A DNA stretch of 64,000 nucleotides, taken from contig NZ_QNRF01000001.1 of the NCBI RefSeq assembly GCF_003314975.1, positions 310,001-374,000 on the forward strand, in the 5' to 3' direction. The position numbers were made by a program, and so were the translations under genes. Positions 44,827-54,925 of the stretch are shown here, piece by piece. Origin of the DNA: Marinomonas aquiplantarum. GTDB taxonomy: Bacteria; Pseudomonadota; Gammaproteobacteria; Pseudomonadales; Marinomonadaceae. The notes under the pieces are model-generated. The model did not search any database and was not told the DNA's origin. It saw nothing but the letters and a program-made list of their open reading frames with translations. The first letter of the stretch is position 1, and the number at the start of each line of letters is the position of its first letter.

Positions 44827-45585
44827 ATGAAATTGAATTGCGATATGGGCGAAGCCTTCGGGGCTTGGAAAATGGGCGAAGATGAACAGATCATGCCCTT
44901 TGTCGATCAAGCCAATGTGGCCTGTGGTTTTCATGCCTCAGACCCGCTCACCATGAGTAAAACAGTCGCGCTGGCAAAGCAACATGATGTCACCATTGGC
45001 GCGCACCCAGCGTATCCTGATTTAGTGGGATTTGGACGTCGTAACATGGACATAGCCCCTGTAGAACTAAAGGCGCTGATTCAATATCAAATTGGCGCTT
45101 TACAGGGTATTTGCCAAGCTCACAATGCCAAGCTCAGTTATGTGAAACCTCACGGGGCTTTGTACAACCAGATGATGGCCGACTTTGCGATTTTAGACAC
45201 AGTGATGCAAGCCGTAAGTGAACTGGATACGTCTCTGACCCTCATGGTGATGGCTGTCCCAGAAGCGGAACAGGTCAAACAACTGGCCGCTAAATACGGT
45301 TTAAACGTCTGGTTTGAAGCCTTTGCCGATCGTTTATACACAGACGAAGGCCGACTTACACCACGTAAACAGCCTAATGCCGTACACGCCAGTTTTGAAC
45401 TGATTGAACAACAGGTTGTACAACTGTGTGAGACGGGCACTTTAACCACAGCATCGGGACAGACGTTGGCCATTCATGCCGACACCATTTGCGTACATGG
45501 CGACGGTGACCATGCAGTAGATGCGGTCAAACGCATTCGCAAACTGGTCGATGTAACGAATCAAGATAACGCGACCACACCATGA
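44827..45585 (+). CDS. pxpA: 5-oxoprolinase subunit A (LamB/YcsF family)
   Basis: ATP-dependent opening of 5-oxo-L-proline to glutamate together with PxpB and PxpC. 252 aa. Signature MKLNCDMGEAFGAWKMGED at the N-terminus, ACGFHASDP, GAHPAYPDLVGFGRR, KPHGALYNQM, FADRLYTDEGRLTPR and ICVHGDG. The whole family pattern is present. It overlaps pxpB as ATGA. Confidence 0.95.
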   Translation: MKLNCDMGEAFGAWKMGEDEQIMPFVDQANVACGFHASDPLTMSKTVALAKQHDVTIGAHPAYPDLVGFGRRNMDIAPVELKALIQYQIGALQGICQAHNAKLSYVKPHGALYNQMMADFAILDTVMQAVSELDTSLTLMVMAVPEAEQVKQLAAKYGLNVWFEAFADRLYTDEGRLTPRKQPNAVHASFELIEQQVVQLCETGTLTTASGQTLAIHADTICVHGDGDHAVDAVKRIRKLVDVTNQDNATTP

Positions 45586-46295
45586 GCCAAGCTGTATCCC
45601 CTTTATTACCCGACATGGATATGGTCAGTGACAATGCCTGTTTACTGACCTTCAGTCAGACCATCAGTGAGGCCATTTCGGATCGCATTGCACAAGTCAG
45701 CCAGCAATTGACGAACCTACCTGGCATTATTGATCTAATACCTTCTTACACCACCTTATTAGTGGTGTTTGATGGCGATCATTTTGACCGTTTTGCCATT
45801 TGCAAAGCCATACGCCAGTTAATTCTCAAGTTAGACCCAAAGGACGCCTTGCAAGCCGATGTGCGTGAGATTGTCATTCCCGTGTATTACGGTGCTGAAG
45901 TGGGCCCGGATTTAGACGAAGTCGCGGCTCACTGCGGCCTATCAACCAATGACGTCATAGAGCAACACAGTGCCAATTTGTATCGCGCCTACGCCATCGG
46001 CTTTACGCCAGGGTTTGCGTTTTTAGGCAATACCCCAGCGCAACTCCATATAGGACGTAAAACTACGCCACGTTTAAAAGTGCCAATTGGCAGTGTCGCC
46101 ATTGCTGAAAACCAAACTGCGGTTTACCCAAGCGTCACACCGGGAGGCTGGCAGATCATAGGTCGAACTCCGATTAAATTAGTCGATTGGGGAAGCGAAA
46201 ATTTGGCCCTAATTGCCATGGGCGATAAGGTTCGATTTGAACCCATTTCAAGACAAGACTTTTTGGCTCAAGGAGGCAATCTGGATGGCTTTTAA
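45582..46295 (+). CDS. pxpB: 5-oxoprolinase subunit B (KipI/AHS1 family)
   Basis: 237 aa. AHS1 domain: VFDGDHFD, IPVYYGAEVGPDLDEVAAHCGLS, YAIGFTPGFAFLG, RKTTPRLKVPIGSVAIAENQTAVYPSVTPGGWQIIGRTP. Part of the PxpABC 5-oxoprolinase. Overlaps pxpC by 11 bp. Confidence 0.95.
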   Translation: MSQAVSPLLPDMDMVSDNACLLTFSQTISEAISDRIAQVSQQLTNLPGIIDLIPSYTTLLVVFDGDHFDRFAICKAIRQLILKLDPKDALQADVREIVIPVYYGAEVGPDLDEVAAHCGLSTNDVIEQHSANLYRAYAIGFTPGFAFLGNTPAQLHIGRKTTPRLKVPIGSVAIAENQTAVYPSVTPGGWQIIGRTPIKLVDWGSENLALIAMGDKVRFEPISRQDFLAQGGNLDGF

Positions 46296-47208
46296 AGTAA
46301 TCAAACCAGGCATGCTTGCCTTACTACAAGACTTAGGCCGCCACGGTCATCAAGCGATTGGTGTCACAACAGGTGGTCCTATGGATGAGCTGGCTTTTCG
46401 TTGGGCCAATGCGTTATTAGACAATGATGATAACGCCCAACAACTGGAAATCACCTTCGGCATGCTGTCTCTAGAAGCCCAAGCCAATACCAGCGTGGCG
46501 TTAACGGGCGCTGACTTAGACGCCTCATTAAATGGAAAAAGTCTAACGCCGTGGCAAACCTACGCGGTGAAAAAAGGCGATGTCTTAAGCTTTCAACAGC
46601 CCGTTTGGGGATTGCGTGCTTATCTGGCAGTGAAAGGGGGATTTCAATGTGAGCCAACCCTCGGCAGTATCGCCACCGTGATGCGGGAAAAAATTGGCGG
46701 TTTAACCGGCAAAGGCGATAAATTACACAAAGACGATATCCTGCCTTTCCAAGCCTATGATCAGCACCAACAAAGGTCAGTCCCTCGTGCTGCGATTCCC
46801 GATTACAGTCAATCCGACATTCCGCTGGTATTGGGTTATCAGTATCGTAGCTTTTCGGATTTACAAAGGGCGCACTTTTTCTCCAGTGATTACAAGGTTT
46901 CACAAAACAGTGATCGGATGGGCTATCGCTTGGAAGGAAATGCCATTCAAGGGGATGCAAAAGGCATCATTTCAGAAGGCATTGCCTATGGTTCCGTGCA
47001 GATCCCAAAGGACGGTCAACCTATCGTTTTGTTACGTGACCGACAAACCATTGGCGGCTACCCTAAAATGGGCTGTGTGACACGCTTTGGCGGCGCTTTG
47101 CTGGCACAGAAAAAGCCTGGCGATGCCATTCAGTTTACCCCCATCACTGTCGATCAAGCCGAACATGAAAGGCACTTGCAAATGGCTCGTTTGCAACAGT
47201 GGCGTTAA
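46285..47208 (+). CDS. pxpC: 5-oxoprolinase subunit C (KipA/AHS2 family)
   Basis: 307 aa from the ATG at 46285, preceded by AAGGAGG at eight bases; an earlier in-frame start at 46213 would lie deep inside pxpB. AHS2 domain: MLALLQDLGRHGHQAIGVTTGGPMDELAFRWAN, NRMGYRLEG-like SDRMGYRLEG, IISEGIAYGSVQIPKDGQPIVLLRDRQTIGGYPKMG. Last gene of the cluster. The 271-bp spacer 47209-47479 shows no clear terminator. Confidence 0.95.
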   Translation: MAFKVIKPGMLALLQDLGRHGHQAIGVTTGGPMDELAFRWANALLDNDDNAQQLEITFGMLSLEAQANTSVALTGADLDASLNGKSLTPWQTYAVKKGDVLSFQQPVWGLRAYLAVKGGFQCEPTLGSIATVMREKIGGLTGKGDKLHKDDILPFQAYDQHQQRSVPRAAIPDYSQSDIPLVLGYQYRSFSDLQRAHFFSSDYKVSQNSDRMGYRLEGNAIQGDAKGIISEGIAYGSVQIPKDGQPIVLLRDRQTIGGYPKMGCVTRFGGALLAQKKPGDAIQFTPITVDQAEHERHLQMARLQQWR

Positions 47209-47479
47209 ACGGATTCCATCCTTTCCCGCTCTTTTACATTCTGTATCATCGCAGTAAAAGAGCGCAACAATCCGACAGCCACCCTTACACATCATGACAC
47301 ATCTCCGTCTGAGTTTTACCTGCCTATCCATTAAACTTAAAGAGTAAAAAAAGCAGAATAATGAAACCGATGAGACGGGCTCACAATATAAATTTGCATC
47401 GCGTCTTTTAAAATGGTCTGGCGGTGGTCAACCTTCATCTGCTTTACAAGTTAAAAGACGATTTTAAAGCAGGGATATC

Positions 47480-50400
47480 ATGCGAACAGTTAAGCACTTC
47501 AACAATACAACTTCTCTACTTGTCTGGGTAATGGCAGGTGTGGTGCTGTTTGCCACTCTTATTGGCGCCGCCATTTTGGCCAGCACCATTCAAAATCTTC
47601 GCGTCCAGCAGCAACTGCTGGTTGAACAACAAAATGCTATGTTACGCAATACGGCTAAACTGCGTGAAATCGTCCCCGCTCAACATAACGCAATGCACCG
47701 ACATTTAAGGGAAAATGACCACAATCACGACCTAAACTCCGAAGCCTGGCTTACCCAATATCAACAAACCGCCACAGACTTACAAAATAGCTCCGGCCAG
47801 CAAATAGAACTGCTGGCTTTAGCGGACCGCCTAAAGCAGCAGGGCATGGCGATTGAAAGTATTTTTAATCGCGTAGCAGACTGGCATGACCGTAAAGCAG
47901 AGTTTGCCGCGCAGTCAGCGTTAAACCAACGCATTGAACAAGCACAGTTAAAAGTTGAAGCACTACGTAGCTTAGCGAATGCCCTAAACAGTCGCTATCG
48001 TCAGCAGGAAAACCGTACACTCTACGATTACAATCGACAACAAGAGGACAGTCAGTCCAACCTGCTGGAATACTATATCAGTTTGAGAGACACCCATTTA
48101 GATACCGCTTTAACCATGCTAATCGAAGACGTTGTTGAACTTGATACCGCCTTGTTTTCTCTGTTTTATATTAACAATATCAATGAACTAAACGATCTAA
48201 TTAACAACAGCTTGACGCCTTCTATTGTGCTTTTAGAAGAAACGGTTGAGGTTATTCGACCTGTTTACCCTGCTTACGCAACCAGCATCGATCGTCAACT
48301 TAGCGACCTCACAAACATCCTCTATAACAATCCAGAATCGCGATCAGACAAGGTTCAAAACACCGCTCAGCCTACCGCAGCCTTGCTTAGTGACCTAAGA
48401 CAAAACATCGTCTTAGAGAATGAGGCCAAAGTGCTAGGACAAGCATTAGACAATACTTTCTTTCCTATTGAGTCTTATTTAGATCAGATCAATATTTTGG
48501 TACAGAAAGAGTCTCACTCATTTGAAAAACAGATTGGGGATGAACTGCAAGCGGTCAGCCTACAATCTGGACTGGTCAGTGCAGCGACTATTTTCATCAC
48601 CCTTCTACTGGCTTGGGCGATTTCGCGAAAGCTATCCCGTCAACTCAAACACATCATTGAGAGTGAAGACCGTTTTCGTTCTATGTTTGAATCCTCGCCA
48701 GATCCTGCTTGGATTATGGTGAATGAACAAATCGTTGAAATAAACGAAGCCGCCACGAACAAGCTGAGCCATATATTTAACGACCTTAAAAAACACTCGC
48801 TTATACACCTAACACCCACATTCCAAGCCAATGGTAAGCATTCAACTGGCGAAATTGACACACTGCTGAATACGGTCAAGACGACAGGGCAAGCACAGAC
48901 AGAATGGCTCTTTAGAGGCGATGACGCTCAACCGATATACGCAGACATGACGTTGCTATCTGTCACCTATCAGGATCAAGAGGCCATCATTTGTACTTGG
49001 CGAGACATCACCAAACGTCAACAAACCCAACGTTCTTTGGAATCTTACAAAGAGCAATTGGAACAAGAGATCGAAGAACAAACCTTTGAGCTTAAACAAG
49101 CTAAAGAGATCGCCGAACAAGCCAATCAAGCGAAAAGTGACTTTCTAGCCAATATGAGTCATGAAATTCGCACGCCTATGAACTCCATCATTGGCATGTC
49201 TCATCTGGCATTACAGACGGGTCTCGAAGAAAAGCCACAAAACTACATCCAAAAGGTACTGGGCTCTGCCGAATCCCTACTGGGCATTATCAACGATATC
49301 CTCGATTTTTCGAAAATCGAAGCCGGAAAAGTAGAGATCGAAAAGCACCCTTTTCATCTACAAGATGTTCTCTCGGATGTGGCCAACATTTTGTCTTTAA
49401 AAGTGGAAGAAAAAGGCCTTGAGCTGATTTTTAACGTCTCGCCAGAATTGCCAAACAACTTAATAGGTGACGCTTTGCGCCTCAGACAAGTTTTGCTTAA
49501 TTTAGGCAATAATGCAGTCAAATTTACTAGTAGCGGCGAAGTGATTATTCACGTCGGACTCAATCAGATACTCAATGACCGAGACATAGAGTTGCATTTT
49601 TCTGTTCAAGATACCGGCATTGGGATCAGTGAAGAGAATCAAAAACACCTGTTCCGCTCTTTCTCACCGGCCGATTCATCAACGACCCGCCGCTTTGGTG
49701 GAACTGGACTGGGGCTAGCAATTTCAAAACAATTGTCCGAGCTCATGGGCGGTGAAATCTGGGTAGAAAGTAAAGAAGATCAAGGCAGTACGTTCCACTT
49801 TACCATTCAGCTGACCACCTCAGACGTCGTAAGCCAACAGGACGATGTGACACACATGCCCAGCATTCAGCGTGTTTTGGTGATTGATGACAATGATGCC
49901 GCAAGAGAAATTCTCAGTTCAAACGTCAAAGCTTTGGGATTGTGCTGTGATTCGGCAAAAGATGGCTTTCAAGCGCTTGAGCGGGTACAACGAGCCCAAT
50001 CCGAAGGCAGCGAATACCAGCTTATTTTAGTCGATTGGCAGATGCCTAAAATGGATGGCATCGAAACTTGCCGCCACATTTTAAACCAGTCAGACAAAAC
50101 GCTACCCACAATGATTATGGTCACCGCACACAGCTTAGCAACGGTCAGACAAGCTGCCAGTGATTTAGACATCGCGGGCTACTTAACCAAGCCAGTTACC
50201 TTATCTAGCCTGTTTGACGCCATCATGTCGTCTCATCGCTTAGATCAAACCATCATCACCCAGCAGGTAGACACGGACGAGCAGTCAACACACTATTTGA
50301 ATCTAGAAGGTGCACGCATTCTATTAGTAGAAGACAACGAGATTAATCGAGAATTAGCGGAAGAATTACTCAACCAACAAAAAGTCGAACTCAGTGTGGC

Positions 50401-51328
50401 AATGAATGGCCAGGAAGCGCTAGAGAAAATTGAAAATAACACCTTTGATCTTGTTCTAATGGATTGCCAGATGCCTGTTATGGATGGTTATCAAGCCACC
50501 CGCGCCATTCGTCAACAAGCAAAATTTGACCGTTTACCAGTCATTGCCCTGACCGCCAATGTATTAACTCATGACATTCAAAGAGCCATGGAAGCAGGCA
50601 TGAATGACCATATTGCCAAACCGATTAACACTCATAATATGTTTTCGACGATATCCAAATGGTTGCCTGAGACTGCACCACTAACACACCATACTCAAGT
50701 CGATTCATCTGTGAGTGATGACTCGACGTTGCAAGCAAACTTGGCTCTGCCACACTTGCCTAACATCAACATAAAACAAGGGCTGAAGCATACTCATACC
50801 GAAGCTCTCTATTGCAAAATGCTGACCCGCTTCCTTGAGAAATACCAGACCTTTATCACGGAATTTGAACAACATTTGGTACAACAAGAATGGGCCGAAG
50901 CCAAGCGTTTAAGCCATACCTTAAAATCGATTGCCGCCACACTGGGAATGACCAATCTGAGCAAAATGGCCGCCGAGCTGGAGACAGATTGCTCACAACA
51001 AGACGTCAAAGCCGAACTGGCATTTGAGCTCGAAAGCATCCTGAGTGGTTTAATGTTATGGCAGTCCAAATTACCTAAAAGCAGTAACGATCAAAGTGAA
51101 GAGAAGTCCTTAAGCTCTGAGGAAAAACACAAACAATTGAGCGACTTACGCCATTACTTGGAGCAAAATTCAATCAAAGCGCAAGAGCTTGCGCAACAGC
51201 TTGCCCCTTACTTCAACAAGGACGATGAAAAAACCTTATTCAAACTGATTTGCGATGCCGTAGCCTATTATGACTTTGATAGTGCTTTAGCTTGCGTCGA
51301 CAATTTAGACAAAAAGATTCAATCTTAG
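47480..51328 (+). CDS. Hybrid sensor histidine kinase with PAS, two receivers and Hpt
   Basis: 1282 aa. TM1 at about 14-36, a mostly helical periplasmic region at about 37-362, TM2 at about 364-381, PAS at about 395-512, a coiled linker to about 550, HisKA with phospho-His561 ([11 protein letters not shown]), HATPase with N-box near 674-678, G1 DTGIGI 711-716 and G2 GGTGLGL 740-746. REC1 at about 798-915 with Asp852, REC2 at about 946-1062 with Asp995, Hpt at about 1100-1195 with His1146 (SHTLKS). A BarA/TorS-like multistep phosphorelay. The signal is unknown. It is 11 bp before a REC-HD-GYP gene, its likely output. Confidence 0.93.
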   Translation: MRTVKHFNNTTSLLVWVMAGVVLFATLIGAAILASTIQNLRVQQQLLVEQQNAMLRNTAKLREIVPAQHNAMHRHLRENDHNHDLNSEAWLTQYQQTATDLQNSSGQQIELLALADRLKQQGMAIESIFNRVADWHDRKAEFAAQSALNQRIEQAQLKVEALRSLANALNSRYRQQENRTLYDYNRQQEDSQSNLLEYYISLRDTHLDTALTMLIEDVVELDTALFSLFYINNINELNDLINNSLTPSIVLLEETVEVIRPVYPAYATSIDRQLSDLTNILYNNPESRSDKVQNTAQPTAALLSDLRQNIVLENEAKVLGQALDNTFFPIESYLDQINILVQKESHSFEKQIGDELQAVSLQSGLVSAATIFITLLLAWAISRKLSRQLKHIIESEDRFRSMFESSPDPAWIMVNEQIVEINEAATNKLSHIFNDLKKHSLIHLTPTFQANGKHSTGEIDTLLNTVKTTGQAQTEWLFRGDDAQPIYADMTLLSVTYQDQEAIICTWRDITKRQQTQRSLESYKEQLEQEIEEQTFELKQAKEIAEQANQAKSDFLANMSHEIRTPMNSIIGMSHLALQTGLEEKPQNYIQKVLGSAESLLGIINDILDFSKIEAGKVEIEKHPFHLQDVLSDVANILSLKVEEKGLELIFNVSPELPNNLIGDALRLRQVLLNLGNNAVKFTSSGEVIIHVGLNQILNDRDIELHFSVQDTGIGISEENQKHLFRSFSPADSSTTRRFGGTGLGLAISKQLSELMGGEIWVESKEDQGSTFHFTIQLTTSDVVSQQDDVTHMPSIQRVLVIDDNDAAREILSSNVKALGLCCDSAKDGFQALERVQRAQSEGSEYQLILVDWQMPKMDGIETCRHILNQSDKTLPTMIMVTAHSLATVRQAASDLDIAGYLTKPVTLSSLFDAIMSSHRLDQTIITQQVDTDEQSTHYLNLEGARILLVEDNEINRELAEELLNQQKVELSVAMNGQEALEKIENNTFDLVLMDCQMPVMDGYQATRAIRQQAKFDRLPVIALTANVLTHDIQRAMEAGMNDHIAKPINTHNMFSTISKWLPETAPLTHHTQVDSSVSDDSTLQANLALPHLPNINIKQGLKHTHTEALYCKMLTRFLEKYQTFITEFEQHLVQQEWAEAKRLSHTLKSIAATLGMTNLSKMAAELETDCSQQDVKAELAFELESILSGLMLWQSKLPKSSNDQSEEKSLSSEEKHKQLSDLRHYLEQNSIKAQELAQQLAPYFNKDDEKTLFKLICDAVAYYDFDSALACVDNLDKKIQS

Positions 51329-51339
51329 CGAGTTATATT

Positions 51340-52443
51340 ATGAGCAACATCAGCAACCTTCATTCAATCGATGGAACGACACAAGCGACCATCTTGCTGG
51401 TCGATGATACACCTGAAAACATCGACCTCTTGGCCGCGTCCCTGCGTGACGACTATCAATTGAAGGTCGCTCTCAATGGTGCAAGAGCGTTGGCCATTGC
51501 ACAAGACAAACACCAGCCAAAGCCTGACCTGATCTTACTCGACGTCATGATGCCTGAAATGGACGGTTACCAAGTTTGTAAACACTTAAAAGCCGACCCG
51601 ACAACCGCGCACATTCCAGTGATTTTTGTGACCGCCAAACATGAAGCAGGGGATGAAGAGTACGGCTTTGATCTAGGCGCAGTTGATTACATTACCAAGC
51701 CTTTTTCGCCCAAATTAGTTCGTGCGCGGGTGCGCACTCATTTGGCGCTGTTCGATCAAAATCGACAATTATTTAACCAAGTACAAGAACGAACCAAAGC
51801 CCTACAAGACAGCAAACTGCGCATCATTCAGCACCTTGGTAAAGCCGTCGAGTACAAGGATAATGAAACAGGTGCCCATGTCATTAGAATGAGCCTCATC
51901 TCACGCTTATTGGCCGAACATACGGTCAGTGATCAGGCTTGGGTGGAGCGTCTTTTTCAAGCCGCGCCTATGCATGATGTTGGTAAAATAGGGGTGTCTG
52001 ATAACATCTTGCGCAAACCCGGTAAACTGACACCAGATGAGTGGGAGGAAATGAAAAAGCATCCTCTTATCGGCGCGCAAATTCTTGAGTCTGACGACGA
52101 TCCATTGCTGTTCATGGCCAGTGTGGTTTCTTTAACCCATCATGAAAAGTGGGATGGCAGTGGCTACCCAAACCAATTAATGGCAGATCAAATCCCATTG
52201 GAAGGACGCATTGTCGCGATCGCAGATGTGATTGATGCCTTGCTGTCCAAACGACCTTACAAAGAGCCTTGGACCGTCGAACAAACCATCGAGTACCTAA
52301 GCGAACAAAAAGGCAAGCATTTCGATCCTGATTTAGCCGATCTGGCCATTAAGCTGATGCCACAAATTGTTGAAATCCGGGCATTATACCCAGATGAATC
52401 CTCTAGTTTGCTTGATGATAGCTTTTTTAAATTAGCATACTAA
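51340..52443 (+). CDS. REC-HD-GYP response regulator, cyclic-di-GMP phosphodiesterase (RpfG-like)
   Basis: 367 aa from the ATG at 51340; an in-frame ATG at 51292 would lie inside the kinase gene. REC at about 17-135 with phospho-Asp68 (LLDVMMPEMDG), then HD-GYP at about 160-345. The metal and signature residues are complete: HxxR from His180, HDVGK 212-216, HHEKWDGSGYP 267-277. Expected to hydrolyse c-di-GMP to GMP when phosphorylated. Downstream of and coupled to the hybrid kinase. Confidence 0.93.
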   Translation: MSNISNLHSIDGTTQATILLVDDTPENIDLLAASLRDDYQLKVALNGARALAIAQDKHQPKPDLILLDVMMPEMDGYQVCKHLKADPTTAHIPVIFVTAKHEAGDEEYGFDLGAVDYITKPFSPKLVRARVRTHLALFDQNRQLFNQVQERTKALQDSKLRIIQHLGKAVEYKDNETGAHVIRMSLISRLLAEHTVSDQAWVERLFQAAPMHDVGKIGVSDNILRKPGKLTPDEWEEMKKHPLIGAQILESDDDPLLFMASVVSLTHHEKWDGSGYPNQLMADQIPLEGRIVAIADVIDALLSKRPYKEPWTVEQTIEYLSEQKGKHFDPDLADLAIKLMPQIVEIRALYPDESSSLLDDSFFKLAY

Positions 52444-52524
52444 ATAATAACAATTTTATTAATTTTAGGATGTCTTCTAATATGTGTCTTGTTGGTAACG
52501 CAAACACTTATTAGGAGACACAAA

Positions 52525-53082
52525 ATGATCAACACTCAAATCAAACCATTTAACGCAACTGCTTTTAAAAACGGCGAATTCGTAGAAATCTCTGAAAAAG
52601 ACGTACTAGGCAAATGGGCCGTGTTCTTCTTCTACCCAGCTGACTTCACTTTTGTATGTCCAACTGAACTTGGCGACGTTGCTGACAAATACGAAGAACT
52701 ACAATCTCGTGGCGTTGAAGTATTCTCTGTTTCTACAGACACTCACTTCACTCACAAAGCTTGGCACGACAGCTCTGACACTATCGGTAAAATCAACTAC
52801 TACATGGTAGGCGACCAAACTGGCAACATCACTAACAACTTTGGTGTGATGCGTGAAGGCCAAGGTCTTGCAGACCGCGCCACTTTCTTGATTGACCCAG
52901 AAGGTACAATCCAAGCAATGGAAATCACAGCTGAAGGTATCGGCCGTGACGCAGAAGACCTTCTTCGCAAAGTAAAAGCGGCTCAATATGTTGCTGCTCA
53001 CCCAGGCGAAGTTTGCCCAGCTAAATGGAAAGAAGGTGAAGCGACATTGGCTCCATCTCTAGACCTAGTCGGCAAAATCTAA
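52525..53082 (+). CDS. ahpC: Alkyl hydroperoxide reductase peroxiredoxin subunit
   Basis: 186 aa from the ATG at 52525 (TAGGAGA six bases upstream; 187 aa in E. coli). Typical 2-Cys peroxiredoxin: peroxidatic Cys45 in FTFVCPTEL, resolving Cys in [10 protein letters not shown] near residue 163. Reduces hydrogen peroxide, organic peroxides and peroxynitrite with AhpF. Codon use looks biased towards few codons, as in highly expressed genes. I find no convincing OxyR site in the short 81-bp spacer. Confidence 0.97.
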   Translation: MINTQIKPFNATAFKNGEFVEISEKDVLGKWAVFFFYPADFTFVCPTELGDVADKYEELQSRGVEVFSVSTDTHFTHKAWHDSSDTIGKINYYMVGDQTGNITNNFGVMREGQGLADRATFLIDPEGTIQAMEITAEGIGRDAEDLLRKVKAAQYVAAHPGEVCPAKWKEGEATLAPSLDLVGKI

Positions 53083-53097
53083 GACGACTCTCCTAAC

Positions 53098-53120
53098 GGT
53101 TGGACGCGCCGCGTCCAACC
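53098..53120 (+). other. Strong hairpin between ahpC and ahpF
   Basis: GGTTGGACGCG (53098-53108) pairs with CGCGTCCAACC (53110-53120); the true loop opens a few pairs. No T-tract follows, so it more likely stabilises the ahpC 3' end or reduces read-through than terminates fully. The remaining spacer to ahpF is about 135 nt. Confidence 0.65.
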
Positions 53121-53256
53121 TTGGGCTTGCCCAGTCTTGGCACTAAGCCCTCAACACAAAATCTTTCGGTGCAATCGCCTCAAGCAGAGCTTGTTAGGCT
53201 TGGATTTTTACGCCCGAAATTTACAGTAATCCTCAACTTTAAACGGGTTAAACACT

Positions 53257-54804
53257 ATGTTAGACGCAAATATGAAACAACAGTTGGGCACGTACCTTCA
53301 AAATATCGTTAATCCGATTGAGATTACTGTGTCCTCAAATGGCAATGACAAATCAGCAGAATTGGTTGCCCTTGCACAAGATATTGAATCATTAAACTCT
53401 GCCAAAATTGGCCTAACCATTGATGAGAACCCTAGCGGTCGTGCGCCACAAATGGCCATTGGCCCAAAAGACGAAGCACCTCGCGTTCGCTTTGCCGGTA
53501 TCCCAATGGGACACGAATTTACCTCTCTTGTGCTAGCACTTTTGCAAGCCGGTGGTCACCCATCGAAAGCAGCACAGGAAACCCTAGAACAAATTAAAGG
53601 CTTAGACGCCGAACTGAACTTTGAGGTGTACATTTCCCTCTCATGTCACAACTGCCCAGACGTAGTTCAAGCGGTTAACCTAATGGCCGTACTCAATCCG
53701 AAGATTACCGCCACCATGATCGACGGCGCCTTATTCCAGAGTGAAGTGGACGAGCGCAACATCATGGCCGTACCTGCCGTCTTCTTAAATGGCGAGCACT
53801 TTGGCCAAGGTCGTATGACATTGGATGAAATTCTAAACAAAGTCGACACAGGTGCCGCTGACAAACAAGCTGCTTCTCTATCCGAAAAAGAAGCGTATGA
53901 CGTCTTAGTTGTAGGTGGTGGACCAGCAGGTGCTGCAGCAGCCATCTACTCTGCACGTAAAGGTATCCGTACTGGTGTTGTCGCAGAACGTTTCGGTGGT
54001 CAAGTGGCCGACACTATGGCCATTGAGAACTTCATTTCCGTCAAAGCCACTGACGGTCCAAAACTGGTCGCAGGCCTTGAGCAGCATGTACTGGATTACG
54101 ATGTTGACCTAATGAAAACTCAGAAAGCCGTGCGCTTAGAGAAAAAAGACTTAGTAGAAGTTGAACTGGAAAATGGTGCGGTTCTTAAGAGTAAGTCTGT
54201 CATTCTGGCAACCGGTGCTCGCTGGAGAGAAATGAACGTTCCTGGCGAACAAGAATACCGCGGTAAAGGCGTTGCTTACTGCCCACACTGTGACGGTCCA
54301 TTGTTCAAAGGTAAGAAAACCGCGGTTATTGGTGGTGGTAACTCTGGTATCGAAGCAGCCATTGACCTTGCTGGTATCGTTGAACACGTTACCGTACTGG
54401 AATTTGGCGACACACTTCGCGCTGACGATGTATTGGTGAAAAAGGCTGAATCACTTGCCAATGTGACCATCATCAAAAATGCCATGACAACCGAAGTATT
54501 GGGCGATGGCGAACGCGTGATTGGCCTGAAATACACAGATCGCAAGACAGACGAATCTCATCTAGTGGATGTGGCCGGAATCTTCGTGCAAATTGGCTTG
54601 GTGCCAAACAGCGAATTCCTAAAAGACACACTGGAATTGACTAACCGTGGTGAAATTGTGGTGAACGGACACGGTGAGACATCAATGCCTGGTGTATTCG
54701 CCGCGGGTGATGTCACCACTGCACCTTACAAACAAATCATCATCTCAATGGGATCAGGTGCAACGGCTGCCCTCGGCGCATTTGATTACCTAATCCGCCA
54801 CTAA
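53257..54804 (+). CDS. ahpF: Alkyl hydroperoxide reductase flavoprotein subunit
   Basis: 515 aa (521 in E. coli). Two thioredoxin-like folds at about 1-200 with SCHNCPD, then a thioredoxin-reductase-like part with FAD motif [21 protein letters not shown], dithiol CPHCDGP near residue 345, NADH-side [17 protein letters not shown] and C-terminal [24 protein letters not shown]. Passes electrons from NADH to AhpC. The start [10 protein letters not shown] matches the E. coli start closely. Confidence 0.97.
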   Translation: MLDANMKQQLGTYLQNIVNPIEITVSSNGNDKSAELVALAQDIESLNSAKIGLTIDENPSGRAPQMAIGPKDEAPRVRFAGIPMGHEFTSLVLALLQAGGHPSKAAQETLEQIKGLDAELNFEVYISLSCHNCPDVVQAVNLMAVLNPKITATMIDGALFQSEVDERNIMAVPAVFLNGEHFGQGRMTLDEILNKVDTGAADKQAASLSEKEAYDVLVVGGGPAGAAAAIYSARKGIRTGVVAERFGGQVADTMAIENFISVKATDGPKLVAGLEQHVLDYDVDLMKTQKAVRLEKKDLVEVELENGAVLKSKSVILATGARWREMNVPGEQEYRGKGVAYCPHCDGPLFKGKKTAVIGGGNSGIEAAIDLAGIVEHVTVLEFGDTLRADDVLVKKAESLANVTIIKNAMTTEVLGDGERVIGLKYTDRKTDESHLVDVAGIFVQIGLVPNSEFLKDTLELTNRGEIVVNGHGETSMPGVFAAGDVTTAPYKQIIISMGSGATAALGAFDYLIRH

Positions 54805-54879
54805 GTGGATTAGGTAAGGCCCTCGTTGAATTGAAGACCCCTTCTTTCGATTCAACGGCTACTCATTCAGACCTTGATA

Positions 54880-54910
54880 CGCCCTTTGCCTTAGCAAAGG
54901 GCGTTTTTTT
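54880..54910. terminator. Rho-independent terminator after ahpF
   Basis: CGCCCTTTGC, loop CTTA, GCAAAGGGCG, then seven T. It sits between convergent ahpF and the 615-aa nuclease gene. Confidence 0.92.
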
Positions 54911-54925
54911 ATGTTGATCACAAAG

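Noticed and set aside
46451-46960. 169-aa open frame opposite pxpC
   Set aside because: It is fully antisense to a well-conserved gene and its translation is low-complexity in Cys, His and Arg, as shadow frames are.
52444-52524. OxyR-binding site before ahpC
   Set aside because: The short spacer shows no ATAG-N7-CTAT pattern that I can defend.
53139-53155. TGGCAC near ahpF as a second sigma-54 promoter
   Set aside because: The -12 part (CCTCA at N5) does not match TTGC, and no activator gene is close.
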